IMG/VR virus record: IMGVR_UViG_3300042892_002942
Location: 1-35,385 of that record
Length of the DNA: 35,385 bases
DNA from: a virus
Direction: 5' to 3' (one strand)
The first letter of the stretch is position 1. Every line of letters starts with the position of its first letter. The notes under the pieces were generated by a model, which was given only the letters and a program-made list of their open reading frames with translations, made no database searches and was not told the DNA's origin. This document shows positions 7,799-14,770 of the stretch, piece after piece. The position numbers and the translations under genes were made by a program.

Positions 7799-8098
7799 TT
7801 ATTTTTTAATTTTTTTAATAATGAATGTTACTATCCTAACCATAATTCCTAGTCCACCAACGAATCCAAAGTTATACCAAGCACCGTTATTGTTAACAGC
7901 ATATACTGCCACATCATCCCAGATTAGACTTCCAATAAAATCGAATTGAGCAATCATACCGTGCCATACACCACCCCAGAAACCATAAGTATGTTCTCCA
8001 GCTGGTATACAAGCTTGTACATCTGTTACATCAGCACATCCTGTCAGTGCTATAGTTGCTAGGACGATTAGTCCAAATATTGTAAATTTGTTTTTCAT
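7799..8098 (-). CDS. Putative lipoprotein with C-terminal membrane segment
   Basis: A 99-residue protein with a lipoprotein signal (MKNKFTIFGLIVLATIALTG-C, lipobox LTGC with Cys21). The mature part has the pattern PAGEHTYGFWGGVWHG and a conserved-looking FDFIGSLIWDDVAVYAVNN, then a hydrophobic stretch (FGFVGGLGIMVRIVTFII) and a lysine-rich end. I recall this pattern from small proteins of many bacteria, role unknown. It overlaps the 2OG oxygenase gene by ATGA and is the last gene of its operon. It may sit in the host envelope, where it could alter surface properties, but that is a guess. Confidence 0.8.
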   Translation of the reverse strand: MKNKFTIFGLIVLATIALTGCADVTDVQACIPAGEHTYGFWGGVWHGMIAQFDFIGSLIWDDVAVYAVNNNGAWYNFGFVGGLGIMVRIVTFIIKKIKK

Positions 8099-8649
8099 AA
8101 GTTTTTATATTCTTTTAATTTATACATTACATCTGTTCTTAAAATATATTTGGTTCCAGTTGTTACTGGACGACCACAATGCATTATTTTGTGTGCGAAT
8201 AACAACATCATACCTTCTTTAGGTACAACTTCTTCATTCTCTAATATCAAGGTTGTATTACCACCTTCAAAATCATCATTCAAATAGAGTAACAAAGTGA
8301 CTTTACTTTCTTCAGTTGGGCTTCTTTTGAATGAACCGTCAACATGTGGTTTAAATTGTTGACCATCTCTATAACGATAGAATCTAAATCGTTCATTAAG
8401 ACCACATGGTTCATAACCATCAATATCAACTAATAAATCTTTTACTTGCTCATATAATTGAGCTGCTACTTGAAGGTTATCCCAGATAACTCTATCATTA
8501 TCACGTATGTCTTTACGCATTTGTTCGCCACCACCTTTAACTCGGATAAGTGCTTCACCATACCCCTGTTTCTCTGAGAAATCAATGAACCCCTTACATT
8601 CTTCTGGTGTTAAAAAGTTTTCTGTTATTAGTTTAAATCTGCTATTCAT
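8095..8649 (-). CDS. 2-oxoglutarate/Fe(II)-dependent oxygenase (prolyl 4-hydroxylase-like)
   Basis: A 184-residue oxygenase of the P4Hc type. The iron triad is His102 and Asp104 (KPHVDGSF) plus His157 (AHKIMHCG), and an Arg about 14 residues later (LRTDVMY) is placed to bind 2-oxoglutarate. FRFYRYRDGQQF before the first His and LLLYLNDDFEGGNT after it are typical. Such phage enzymes can hydroxylate proteins or nucleic acid bases; the fold resembles protein hydroxylases more than thymine hydroxylases. Target unknown. Confidence 0.87.
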   Translation of the reverse strand: MNSRFKLITENFLTPEECKGFIDFSEKQGYGEALIRVKGGGEQMRKDIRDNDRVIWDNLQVAAQLYEQVKDLLVDIDGYEPCGLNERFRFYRYRDGQQFKPHVDGSFKRSPTEESKVTLLLYLNDDFEGGNTTLILENEEVVPKEGMMLLFAHKIMHCGRPVTTGTKYILRTDVMYKLKEYKNL

Positions 8650-8652
8650 AAA

Positions 8653-9003
8653 CTATTTTTTATTTAATTTTATTTCCAAACGTTTGTTAACTTCTTCTTC
8701 AACTATTCTACCAATAGTTAGAGTAACAATCCTTTCGGTTATTTTATCAACTCTCTCATTAACTAAATTAATAAGAGAATTTTCTATTTGCTTAAGCTTA
8801 AAATTTATACGACCTTCAAGTTCCATTTTTCTTTCAGTCGTGTATTCGTTAGCTAACCAACTTAATTCTTCTATTAATAAATGTTTTAAAGTTTCTCTTA
8901 ATTCTTCAGTAGTGAAAACTATTGATTCATCAACAGCTGTTTGTATTTTAATGGCTTTGTGTCTTTCGGCATTCCACTCATGTAAATTAACTATTCGTCC
9001 CAT
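8653..9003 (-). CDS. Hypothetical coiled-coil protein, 116 aa
   Basis: An unrecognised, strongly charged protein predicted to be mostly helical, with heptad-like runs (LRETLKHLLIEELSWLANEY, NSLINLVNERVDKITERIV). There is no signal peptide. It overlaps the preceding HAD gene by 17 bases and stops three bases before the oxygenase start, so it belongs to the same operon. A scaffold or subunit role is possible but unsupported. Confidence 0.7.
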   Translation of the reverse strand: MGRIVNLHEWNAERHKAIKIQTAVDESIVFTTEELRETLKHLLIEELSWLANEYTTERKMELEGRINFKLKQIENSLINLVNERVDKITERIVTLTIGRIVEEEVNKRLEIKLNKK

Positions 9004-9430
9004 ATTTTGATTGCATAAAATCTAAAACCTCTTTCCATTCTGTTTCTGGGTCAAACCCAGCTTTATCTTCAAACAAAACATTCATATAGGGCTTATTATC
9101 ATAACAACCGTATCCATTAACGTCAGTTTTAACTTCTGGATTTAAGTTGATATAATTGAAGGTGATTCCGTGTTGTGAAAAGAAATTCACATACTCGATA
9201 ATTTCATTTGGGTGAGAACAGGTAAACATTACTAAAGATACATCATCCATCTTAGTTAATAGTTGAAGTGTTTCCTTAGCATATGGATAAAATTCAGTTG
9301 GAACCTTGCCAGCTGTATAGTTAGGTTTAAGGACTGTTCCGTGTAAATCCACGAACCAATAAGTTTTATCCCAGTTACGTTTTGCTTTGTATTCAAAGTG
9401 ATTTACTTTGATTGATTTGATTATTCCCAT
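8987..9430 (-). CDS. HAD-like phosphatase
   Basis: A 147-residue HAD-superfamily protein. Motif I is VDLHGTVLKPN near residue 28, where the second aspartate of DxD is replaced by histidine (D-L-H-G-T), motif II is MFTCSHPNE near 70 and an acidic loop LFEDKAGFD lies near 120. The D-x-H change at the acid/base position is odd and may lower or alter activity. It lies one base after a 60-residue gene. Possible roles include deoxynucleotidase-like activity; substrate unknown. Confidence 0.75.
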   Translation of the reverse strand: MGIIKSIKVNHFEYKAKRNWDKTYWFVDLHGTVLKPNYTAGKVPTEFYPYAKETLQLLTKMDDVSLVMFTCSHPNEIIEYVNFFSQHGITFNYINLNPEVKTDVNGYGCYDNKPYMNVLFEDKAGFDPETEWKEVLDFMQSKYGTNS

Positions 9431-9431
9431 A

Positions 9432-9614
9432 TTATAAATTAAATATTTTTTTAAAGTCTTCTCTTGTCATTGAAAAATACGTGTCATCATTCTTAAAGAA
9501 GACAGTTGTTCCAATGTGATTTATATTTTTAGGTTTCCATTGTTTAACAACATCAACATCTAAGTTTAGTTCTCCTTGATTGGCTATACCAACCTTAACT
9601 ATTTCTTTTCCCAT
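9432..9614 (-). CDS. Small hypothetical protein, 60 aa
   Basis: A short protein (MGKEIVKVGIANQGELNLDV ... FSMTREDFKKIFNL) that I do not recognise. Its ATG overlaps the dCMP deaminase stop by one base and its stop is one base from the HAD gene, which supports it as real. Alternating hydrophobic residues suggest a small beta-rich fold. Confidence 0.65.
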   Translation of the reverse strand: MGKEIVKVGIANQGELNLDVDVVKQWKPKNINHIGTTVFFKNDDTYFSMTREDFKKIFNL

Positions 9615-10051
9615 TAATCTATAAGTATTACTTCTACATTAGCTTCTTCTAACATCACTAGTGATGCCTTAAAATGAGGTCCCCACTTCTCATGCTCAAC
9701 ATCTGGCGTTGGTGTATATAATTTAGTTATTCCAGATTGTATTAATGCCCTTGCACAATCACTACAAGGAAACATTGTTACATACATTCTACAACCCTTA
9801 AGTGTTACACCTAATCTTGCAGCATGGTAAATAGCATTACGTTCAGCATGCTCAGTATAAAGATATTTCATTGGCTTTTCATATCTACTAGCAACTGTAT
9901 CATCACAACCAATCGGAAAACCATTATAACCCATGGAGATAACTATGTTATCCTCATTTACAATAACAGCACTATTCTTACGATTGGTGTCTTTGCTCCA
10001 CTCAGCAACGTGCCTAGATAACCCTATAAATTTTAAATCCCAGTTGTTCAT
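9614..10051 (-). CDS. Deoxycytidylate (dCMP) deaminase
   Basis: A 145-residue zinc-dependent deaminase. The catalytic HAE is at 68-70 (TEHAERNAIYHAARLG) and the zinc cysteines at 96 and 99 in MFPCSDCARALIQSG. NSAVIVNEDNIVISMGYNGFP near the N-terminus matches the ComEB/T4 Cd family. The enzyme converts dCMP to dUMP, feeding dTMP synthesis for phage DNA replication. It overlaps the upstream HAD gene by four bases. Confidence 0.92.
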   Translation of the reverse strand: MNNWDLKFIGLSRHVAEWSKDTNRKNSAVIVNEDNIVISMGYNGFPIGCDDTVASRYEKPMKYLYTEHAERNAIYHAARLGVTLKGCRMYVTMFPCSDCARALIQSGITKLYTPTPDVEHEKWGPHFKASLVMLEEANVEVILID

Positions 10052-10518
10052 GATAGTATTTCTAGTATTTTTTCTTTAACACCAAGGCGTTTGATACCTT
10101 CTTGTTCTTTAGGACACCAAGCAAAATGACCAAATAGCCCTTCGCTCATATTCAAATCATCAATAGCTACCCATTTGATATCATCTTTCCAAGCATGTAT
10201 TGATAACCACATCTTTATTTCGTCAACACGACCACCTTCAAGATTCATACCTGTGTATGTTTTGCTTAATGGGGTAAAACCTATTGGTCCTTTAATTACA
10301 TTATTATGGCAAAAAATTTCACGCATTTCTTGTAGTGTGTAAGTATGTCGCCAATCTGACGATAAAATTATCTCAGCACCAGTTTCTTGTAGTATAAAAT
10401 TTAAGACAGCCACGGCTTTATGGTCAAACATATAGCTATCCCACTTATTGTTTTTTCCCTTACCGTAGCAAGCGGAAGTACACATAACCCCATCTATATC
10501 TAAAAATATTACTTTCAC
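10048..10518 (-). CDS. HAD-domain protein of the RNA-repair (Swiss Army Knife) type
   Basis: A 156-residue HAD-like protein: FLDIDGVMCTSACYG near the N-terminus (motif I), IILSSDWRHTYT near 50 (motif II) and VAIDDLNM near 120 (motif IV). The SSDWR signature is typical of HAD domains found in predicted 'Swiss Army Knife' RNA-repair proteins, so an RNA-end phosphatase role is possible. It uses a GTG start; the TACCTTTG -7 element ends four bases before it, again predicting a leaderless message. It leads the operon that runs through dCMP deaminase to the lipoprotein at 7799. Confidence 0.82.
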   Translation of the reverse strand: MKVIFLDIDGVMCTSACYGKGKNNKWDSYMFDHKAVAVLNFILQETGAEIILSSDWRHTYTLQEMREIFCHNNVIKGPIGFTPLSKTYTGMNLEGGRVDEIKMWLSIHAWKDDIKWVAIDDLNMSEGLFGHFAWCPKEQEGIKRLGVKEKILEILS

Positions 10519-10522
10519 TTTA

Positions 10523-10552
10523 CAAAGGTACGCATTATTTTTGAATAATCAA
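10523..10552 (-). promoter_or_regulatory. Promoter for the HAD-dCMP deaminase operon
   Basis: TTG-N19-TACCTTTG on the minus strand, four bases before a GTG start at 10518. Confidence 0.75.
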
Positions 10553-10568
10553 ATAAATCTGAATAAAT

Positions 10569-11018
10569 TTATGGTACCCAATTAATAATGGTAAGATTTT
10601 CACCTAAGAAAACTTCTTTTAAAATCCCTTCGATTACATCCCAATCACCGCCAGCTAATCCAGCACCTAATTTTGGTAAAGCAAATCGCTTACCAGTAAA
10701 TTTAGTTTGCATCAAGATTAATGCTTTCTTTAACGCATCATAGTCTAAATCCATTTTACCACTTCTACGACCAGTATAATCAAATTGACCGTATAGGTTA
10801 ACAACAATAGGTGTTGTATTATGTGTATAACTTATTGTACCTAATTTGCTTTCATCACCTTTAACGGTTAAGCAATCAGCAGCATAAGCTTCTGGAAATT
10901 TAGCTTTTATTTGTGGTGCTATTCCACTACCCATTGTGCAAAAACAATTGCAACAATGTCCTATTACTTCAAAATCTTCGGCTCCTTTAACAAGGTCACC
11001 ATCTATGTATGTTATCAT
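10569..11018 (-). CDS. Macro-domain ADP-ribose-binding protein
   Basis: A 149-residue single macro domain. GDLVKGAEDFEVIGHCCN begins the fold, MGSGIAPQIKAKFPEAY is the ADP-ribose loop, and FALPKLGAGLAGGDWDVIE is the second substrate loop, of the Poa1p/TARG1 (ALC1-like) kind. Such proteins remove ADP-ribose 1''-phosphate groups or cleave ADP-ribose from proteins or DNA. It is the last gene of the NAD+/ADP-ribose operon and its start overlaps the NADAR stop by one base, so a joint role in clearing ADP-ribosylation is likely (inference). Confidence 0.9.
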   Translation of the reverse strand: MITYIDGDLVKGAEDFEVIGHCCNCFCTMGSGIAPQIKAKFPEAYAADCLTVKGDESKLGTISYTHNTTPIVVNLYGQFDYTGRRSGKMDLDYDALKKALILMQTKFTGKRFALPKLGAGLAGGDWDVIEGILKEVFLGENLTIINWVP

Positions 11019-11515
11019 TAGTCTGTATAACTTATTGATTCTTCTGCAATTAGAGTGTTTCTCACTTGCATTATTGCTTCACCAAGCCAGTTGGTTCCTT
11101 GCCATTTAGATTTATCAAGGATATCTGGATGTGTTTCGTGCATTCCAATACCCCAAATCTTATCTTCTGGACTAGCTTCAACGATTTCTTTTCCTATGGT
11201 TCCCATTAACTCATCACGCATTCCTTTGTTTTGTGTAAACTTAGCGTAGTTAGCATCGTAAACAATTTTATTACAATAGATTTCCCAAATTACTTTATCG
11301 AAACCTCGAACCTTCTTACCCATTGCTTTCTGTAATGCTGGTTGTTTCTCTAACATTATTTCACGATAAGCATCGTAGTCACTAAACATAAGAGCTTTCT
11401 TAGCCATCATGTATTGTTCTGTGCAGTTGTAATTAACCCCGTCAATTACAATTGGTGAAGGACACCATTGACTGAATGTCCCTCCCCAAAAGAATATATA
11501 TTTATCTGTTGTCAT
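11018..11515 (-). CDS. NADAR-domain protein (YbiA-like, ADP-ribosyl glycohydrolase-type)
   Basis: A 165-residue NADAR protein. Signature segments are FFWGGTFSQWCPSPIVIDG, NCTEQYMMAKKALMF, MGKKVRGFDKVIWE and the C-terminal EDKIWGIGMHETHPD, then WLGEAIMQVR. NADAR proteins include YbiA, and some have been shown to remove ADP-ribose from guanine in DNA, counteracting DarT-like toxins; others act as N-glycosidases on riboflavin intermediates. Placed between NAMPT and the macro-domain gene, an ADP-ribose-removing role is the best reading. It overlaps the small upstream gene by one base. Confidence 0.9.
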   Translation of the reverse strand: MTTDKYIFFWGGTFSQWCPSPIVIDGVNYNCTEQYMMAKKALMFSDYDAYREIMLEKQPALQKAMGKKVRGFDKVIWEIYCNKIVYDANYAKFTQNKGMRDELMGTIGKEIVEASPEDKIWGIGMHETHPDILDKSKWQGTNWLGEAIMQVRNTLIAEESISYTD

Positions 11516-11763
11516 TATTTGTTTTTTATTTCATCCGCAGCTTTTTTAACCAACTCAATCATAAATTCATATGCATCAAGTTCTGGTCTTGTTTTTAAAG
11601 CTTTATTATATTTGTTCCAAGTTTCTTTGTTAACAATAAGACCGTTACCCATGTGATAACCATCATTATCTTTATTATAACCGATAGGTGCTGTTTCCCA
11701 ATATTTATTCAGCTCCTCTTGCATTATTCTACTTAATTCTGCCGCTACATCTAATCCTTCCAT
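11515..11763 (-). CDS. Small hypothetical protein, 82 aa
   Basis: An unrecognised protein between NAMPT and NADAR, starting MEGLDVAAELSRIMQEELNK and ending in a lysine-rich helix (LVKKAADEIKNK). The middle has a glycine/asparagine-rich turn (YNKDNDGYHMGNGLIV). It is two bases from NAMPT and overlaps NADAR by one base, so it is translated within the NAD+/ADP-ribose operon and may assist one of its enzymes. Confidence 0.7.
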   Translation of the reverse strand: MEGLDVAAELSRIMQEELNKYWETAPIGYNKDNDGYHMGNGLIVNKETWNKYNKALKTRPELDAYEFMIELVKKAADEIKNK

Positions 11764-11765
11764 GG

Positions 11766-13352
11766 TTATATTGTTTCTAATTTTCTACTTGATTTTACGA
11801 TTGCTCTCTCACGGATATCTTCAAAGTTATAATCAACTAAGATTTCACCCATTCTGAATACCTCAACTAATTCGTCTTTAACTGTATCGAAATCAGCTTC
11901 CATTGATGTTACTGTACGATAAGTACCATCATCATTCTTAACCAATTTAAGCTTACCTTGCTTAGATTTCTTGAATGACTTGGTGATGTTACCTTCAGCA
12001 TCCATTTCAGTTGGAGATTTGATTACGTTCTTTTCTTCACCATCAAGGATTGCGAAACAAGCCTTTGTTGCGAAGTTGTTTGTATCACGGTTGATATCCG
12101 CTTGTAACAATTTACCACCCATACCTAATGCAAGGTTCTCTGGAGATATTTTCTCAGCTTTTAACATTGCATAGATTTCTTTGATTGATTCCAAGTTAAC
12201 ACCATCACCTTGGATAACACGGATTTGTGGAGGCAATACCTTGTAACCCTTTTCATTCGTTGTGTAACCGAACTTATCAAATAAGATATTGAAGATTTCT
12301 TTAAGTGTATTTAACACGTGTCCAGAGTCTGGACGGATAACCAATTGGTTTCCAGGTGTTGCTGGACGACTTAAGATTAAGTCACGTAATTCAGTACCCC
12401 ATTTATCAGAACATGCTTTGAAGATGTTGAATGAATCAGATACACAAGCTACGATACCTGTTGGGTAAAGAGTAAGTACCTTTCTCATTAAATCAATTTC
12501 ACCATCTTCACCTTTAAGTGTCATGATAGAGTGCTCAGTTGCTGGTATTGACATACCATAGATTGTTTCAGTGTTGTACACATCTCTGATTAATTTAGAT
12601 GCTACTATAGTATCTGAACCTCTGAAGTTAACCAAGTGAGCTAACCCACCAATCTTAGCTGATTGTACACTTGATACACCACGGAAACCGAAGTCATTCA
12701 ATACAAAGTCAACCAAGAAGTCGATTAAGTCTTCATCATATGATGTACAGTCTTCGAAAGACTTACGTACAATCTTACGTACTTCACGAGATAAAGTAGC
12801 TACTGTGATAGGATACCAAACTTGTAATAAGATTGATTCTAAGAAGTTTGTTAACCAAGCACAGTTCTCATCAAGTGACTCGATAACAAACAATACGTTC
12901 TTAGTTCCAACTACAGTACCTTCTGGAACTGCTTTGATACTGATAGGTAATTTACCATCGTACTTATCAACGATGTAGTCGAATTTGGTTCTGTCGAATA
13001 CATCATCACGACCAAATACACCAAGCTTAGTTCCAAGCATGTCATATGCTTCATCAACTTCTTCTTTGGTGATAGCAATACCTTCAAGGTATTGTTTTAA
13101 TATGATTTGAAGTCCGACAAATAATGTTTCAGAGAACTTACCACCACGTGATTCCATATAGGAAATCATCTTGGTCATTGAAGCACCATAAAACTTAGGG
13201 TGTGAATACTTGTAAGCGTCACTACATAATACTAAGTTATCTGGCTTAGTGATAATCTTAGTTAAGTATTTTTGCATTTCTTCCATGCTGGTCCAATCCT
13301 TTGCTGCGATTGCACGTTCTAATTTTCTTGCGAGATTTCTTTGTAAACTCAT
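11766..13352 (-). CDS. nampt: Nicotinamide phosphoribosyltransferase
   Basis: A 528-residue NAMPT/NadV homologue that joins nicotinamide and PRPP to give NMN, or nicotinamide and ADPR-PP to give NAD+ if it is of the Namat type. Conserved active-site stretches are visible: SDAYKYSHPKFY at 44-55, DFGFRGVSS at 220-228, VNFRGSDT at 241-248 (Asp247), IPATEHSIM at 269-277 (catalytic His274), VIRPDSGH at 338-345 (Arg340, Asp342) and VIQGDGVN further on. An N-terminal extension of about 30 residues precedes the usual start. It sits in one operon with an NMN adenylyltransferase, the next enzyme of the pathway. Confidence 0.94.
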   Translation of the reverse strand: MSLQRNLARKLERAIAAKDWTSMEEMQKYLTKIITKPDNLVLCSDAYKYSHPKFYGASMTKMISYMESRGGKFSETLFVGLQIILKQYLEGIAITKEEVDEAYDMLGTKLGVFGRDDVFDRTKFDYIVDKYDGKLPISIKAVPEGTVVGTKNVLFVIESLDENCAWLTNFLESILLQVWYPITVATLSREVRKIVRKSFEDCTSYDEDLIDFLVDFVLNDFGFRGVSSVQSAKIGGLAHLVNFRGSDTIVASKLIRDVYNTETIYGMSIPATEHSIMTLKGEDGEIDLMRKVLTLYPTGIVACVSDSFNIFKACSDKWGTELRDLILSRPATPGNQLVIRPDSGHVLNTLKEIFNILFDKFGYTTNEKGYKVLPPQIRVIQGDGVNLESIKEIYAMLKAEKISPENLALGMGGKLLQADINRDTNNFATKACFAILDGEEKNVIKSPTEMDAEGNITKSFKKSKQGKLKLVKNDDGTYRTVTSMEADFDTVKDELVEVFRMGEILVDYNFEDIRERAIVKSSRKLETI

Positions 13353-13354
13353 GA

Positions 13355-13696
13355 TTATTTGTTTTTGATAATTGTTAGTACTTTTTTATTTTGTTTTTCA
13401 GCTTTATCTATGCTATCCTTAGTTCCTTTTGATTGACCATCCCAAAATGCTATTACAAGTTCTGCTTCATTGATGATGTCTGTGTTTCGCATAAAACCAG
13501 CAGCTCTTTTATTCTTTTCCCAATCTGGTAGGAATATCTTTGTTGGTATGTTATTCTCAGTAGCGTACTGCTCTGCTAATTTGTCGGCTCCATCTGCACC
13601 ACCACTGATTATCTCAGTGATTTTGATTGCTGATAGAGTTCTTTTCATCTCTTCGTAATCAGTGAATGTACGACTTCCTATAACAGCTACTTTCAT
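13355..13696 (-). CDS. SLOG-superfamily protein (YspA/YpsA-related, DUF2493 type)
   Basis: A 113-residue Rossmann-like protein. VAVIGSRTFTDYEEM starts the fold, SGGADGADKLAEQYA at about 31-45 is the glycine-rich nucleotide loop of the SLOG superfamily, and AELVIAFWDGQSKGTKDSI near 77-95 is the second signature. SLOG proteins bind nucleotides, and computational work has linked them to NAD+-derived and ADP-ribose-like ligands. Here the gene lies between NMNAT-Nudix (1-base overlap) and NAMPT, so it likely senses or processes a NAD+-pathway nucleotide. Confidence 0.88.
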   Translation of the reverse strand: MKVAVIGSRTFTDYEEMKRTLSAIKITEIISGGADGADKLAEQYATENNIPTKIFLPDWEKNKRAAGFMRNTDIINEAELVIAFWDGQSKGTKDSIDKAEKQNKKVLTIIKNK

Positions 13697-14622
13697 TACT
13701 TTTTATTTTTATCTAAATAAGCCACTAATATTTTAAATAAACCTCTGTGTTCTTCCATAATATCAGTATCAATATCAATTTCAAATGGGTTTATCCAAGC
13801 TAATTCTGCAATGTCATCAGTTGGCTTTACAGAACCCCACATAAACTTACCTAAGAATAACGTGGTCATAATACCATTCTCTGATTTAGCATAACGCCAA
13901 TCATTAATAGCACCACTAGCTATATATCTAAGGTCACCAATTTCACAACCATTAGCTTCTTCCATGAATTCACGTCTAGCTGCTTGTTCCCAAGACTCAT
14001 CTGTACGGTCAACGAAGCCACCGATAAAACGGTATAGCTTTTCGTTTGGTTTCTTAGCTAAAAGGATTTCATTTTTATCGTTGTAAGCAACAACATCAAC
14101 CGTAGGGTAGGTTACGGGACGTTGTGCGTACACTGCATGGATTACACCAGCTCTAAAATCTGATGATGGTAATATTCTTGTTGATACTTTCTTACGTGAT
14201 TCAGTACCACTATAATTAATATCACTTAATAATTCGATTGTTTTGTATTGGCCATGGTAGTGTGGTATAAACGAATCACGACTACCATATAATAAAGCTG
14301 GTAGGTCACCAAATGGCATTTTGATTGCGTTGTCTAGGTTTTTAGACCAAACATAATCGTCACGATTATCTTTTTGTGGTAAAACGATTACATTAGGGTA
14401 TAATTCTTTAATCATTATTTCACGTGTAGCGTAATCTAGTGGGTCATGTTTACCACCATCTCCGTTAGGTATACCTAAAAATATAATTACCTTACCATGG
14501 TTTTTACAGATAGTATCCAACATCTTAAGTTGGCCCTCATGTAAGTCATTAACTTGAAATCTAGCAACTGTAACACCGATTGCGTGTTCAATTGGATTTA
14601 TTTGGTTTTTTAATTCTAACAT
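13696..14622 (-). CDS. nadM: Bifunctional NMN adenylyltransferase / Nudix hydrolase
   Basis: A 308-residue two-domain enzyme. The N-terminal half is a NadM-like nucleotidyltransferase: TVARFQVNDLHEGQLKML near 18-35, where the second histidine of HxGH is replaced by Gln (HEGQ), then FLGIPNGDGGKHDPLDYATRE. The C-terminal half is a Nudix domain (FIGGFVDRTDES, AARREFMEEANG). The same domain pair is known in bacterial NMNAT/ADP-ribose pyrophosphatase enzymes such as cyanobacterial slr0787. NMNAT makes NAD+ from NMN and ATP; the Nudix half would split ADP-ribose. It is the first full gene after two promoters. Confidence 0.92.
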   Translation of the reverse strand: MLELKNQINPIEHAIGVTVARFQVNDLHEGQLKMLDTICKNHGKVIIFLGIPNGDGGKHDPLDYATREIMIKELYPNVIVLPQKDNRDDYVWSKNLDNAIKMPFGDLPALLYGSRDSFIPHYHGQYKTIELLSDINYSGTESRKKVSTRILPSSDFRAGVIHAVYAQRPVTYPTVDVVAYNDKNEILLAKKPNEKLYRFIGGFVDRTDESWEQAARREFMEEANGCEIGDLRYIASGAINDWRYAKSENGIMTTLFLGKFMWGSVKPTDDIAELAWINPFEIDIDTDIMEEHRGLFKILVAYLDKNKK

Positions 14623-14640
14623 AGTTTTTATTTTCTGTTA

Positions 14641-14671
14641 CAAAGGTATGTATAATATTTGATACTTGCAA
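14641..14671 (-). promoter_or_regulatory. Proximal promoter of the NAD+/ADP-ribose operon
   Basis: TTG-N20-TACCTTTG on the minus strand, 18 bases before the NMNAT-Nudix ATG at 14622. Confidence 0.72.
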
Positions 14672-14687
14672 ATAAAATCGTAATTAT

Positions 14688-14717
14688 TTATGACTTATCG
14701 TAAATAATTTTTTTCAT
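14688..14717 (-). CDS. Possible tiny leaderless ORF, 9 aa
   Basis: The frame ATG to TAA encodes MKKIIYDKS. It begins four bases after the distal -7 element (14722-14729), the same spacing seen at true operon starts, and lies ahead of the NAD+/ADP-ribose operon. It may be a regulatory leader peptide, a remnant of a lost gene, or chance. No homology can be claimed at this length. Confidence 0.3.
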   Translation of the reverse strand: MKKIIYDKS

Positions 14718-14721
14718 AACG

Positions 14722-14751
14722 CAAAGGTACAAAAAATCCCCAATAAAACAA
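14722..14751 (-). promoter_or_regulatory. Distal promoter overlapping a terminator
   Basis: TTG-N19-TACCTTTG on the minus strand. The -33 TTG and spacer lie inside the terminator hairpin at 14731-14763, so the end of one operon and the start of the next are interleaved. Confidence 0.55.
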
Positions 14752-14763
14752 ATTATTGAGGAC
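14731..14763 (-). terminator. Rho-independent terminator after the AAA+ operon
   Basis: On the minus strand CCTCAATAA pairs with TTATTGGGG (nine pairs, one G-U), loop TTTGTT, followed by ATTTTTT. A T-run on the other side makes it potentially bidirectional. Confidence 0.8.
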
Positions 14764-14770
14764 TTTTTTT

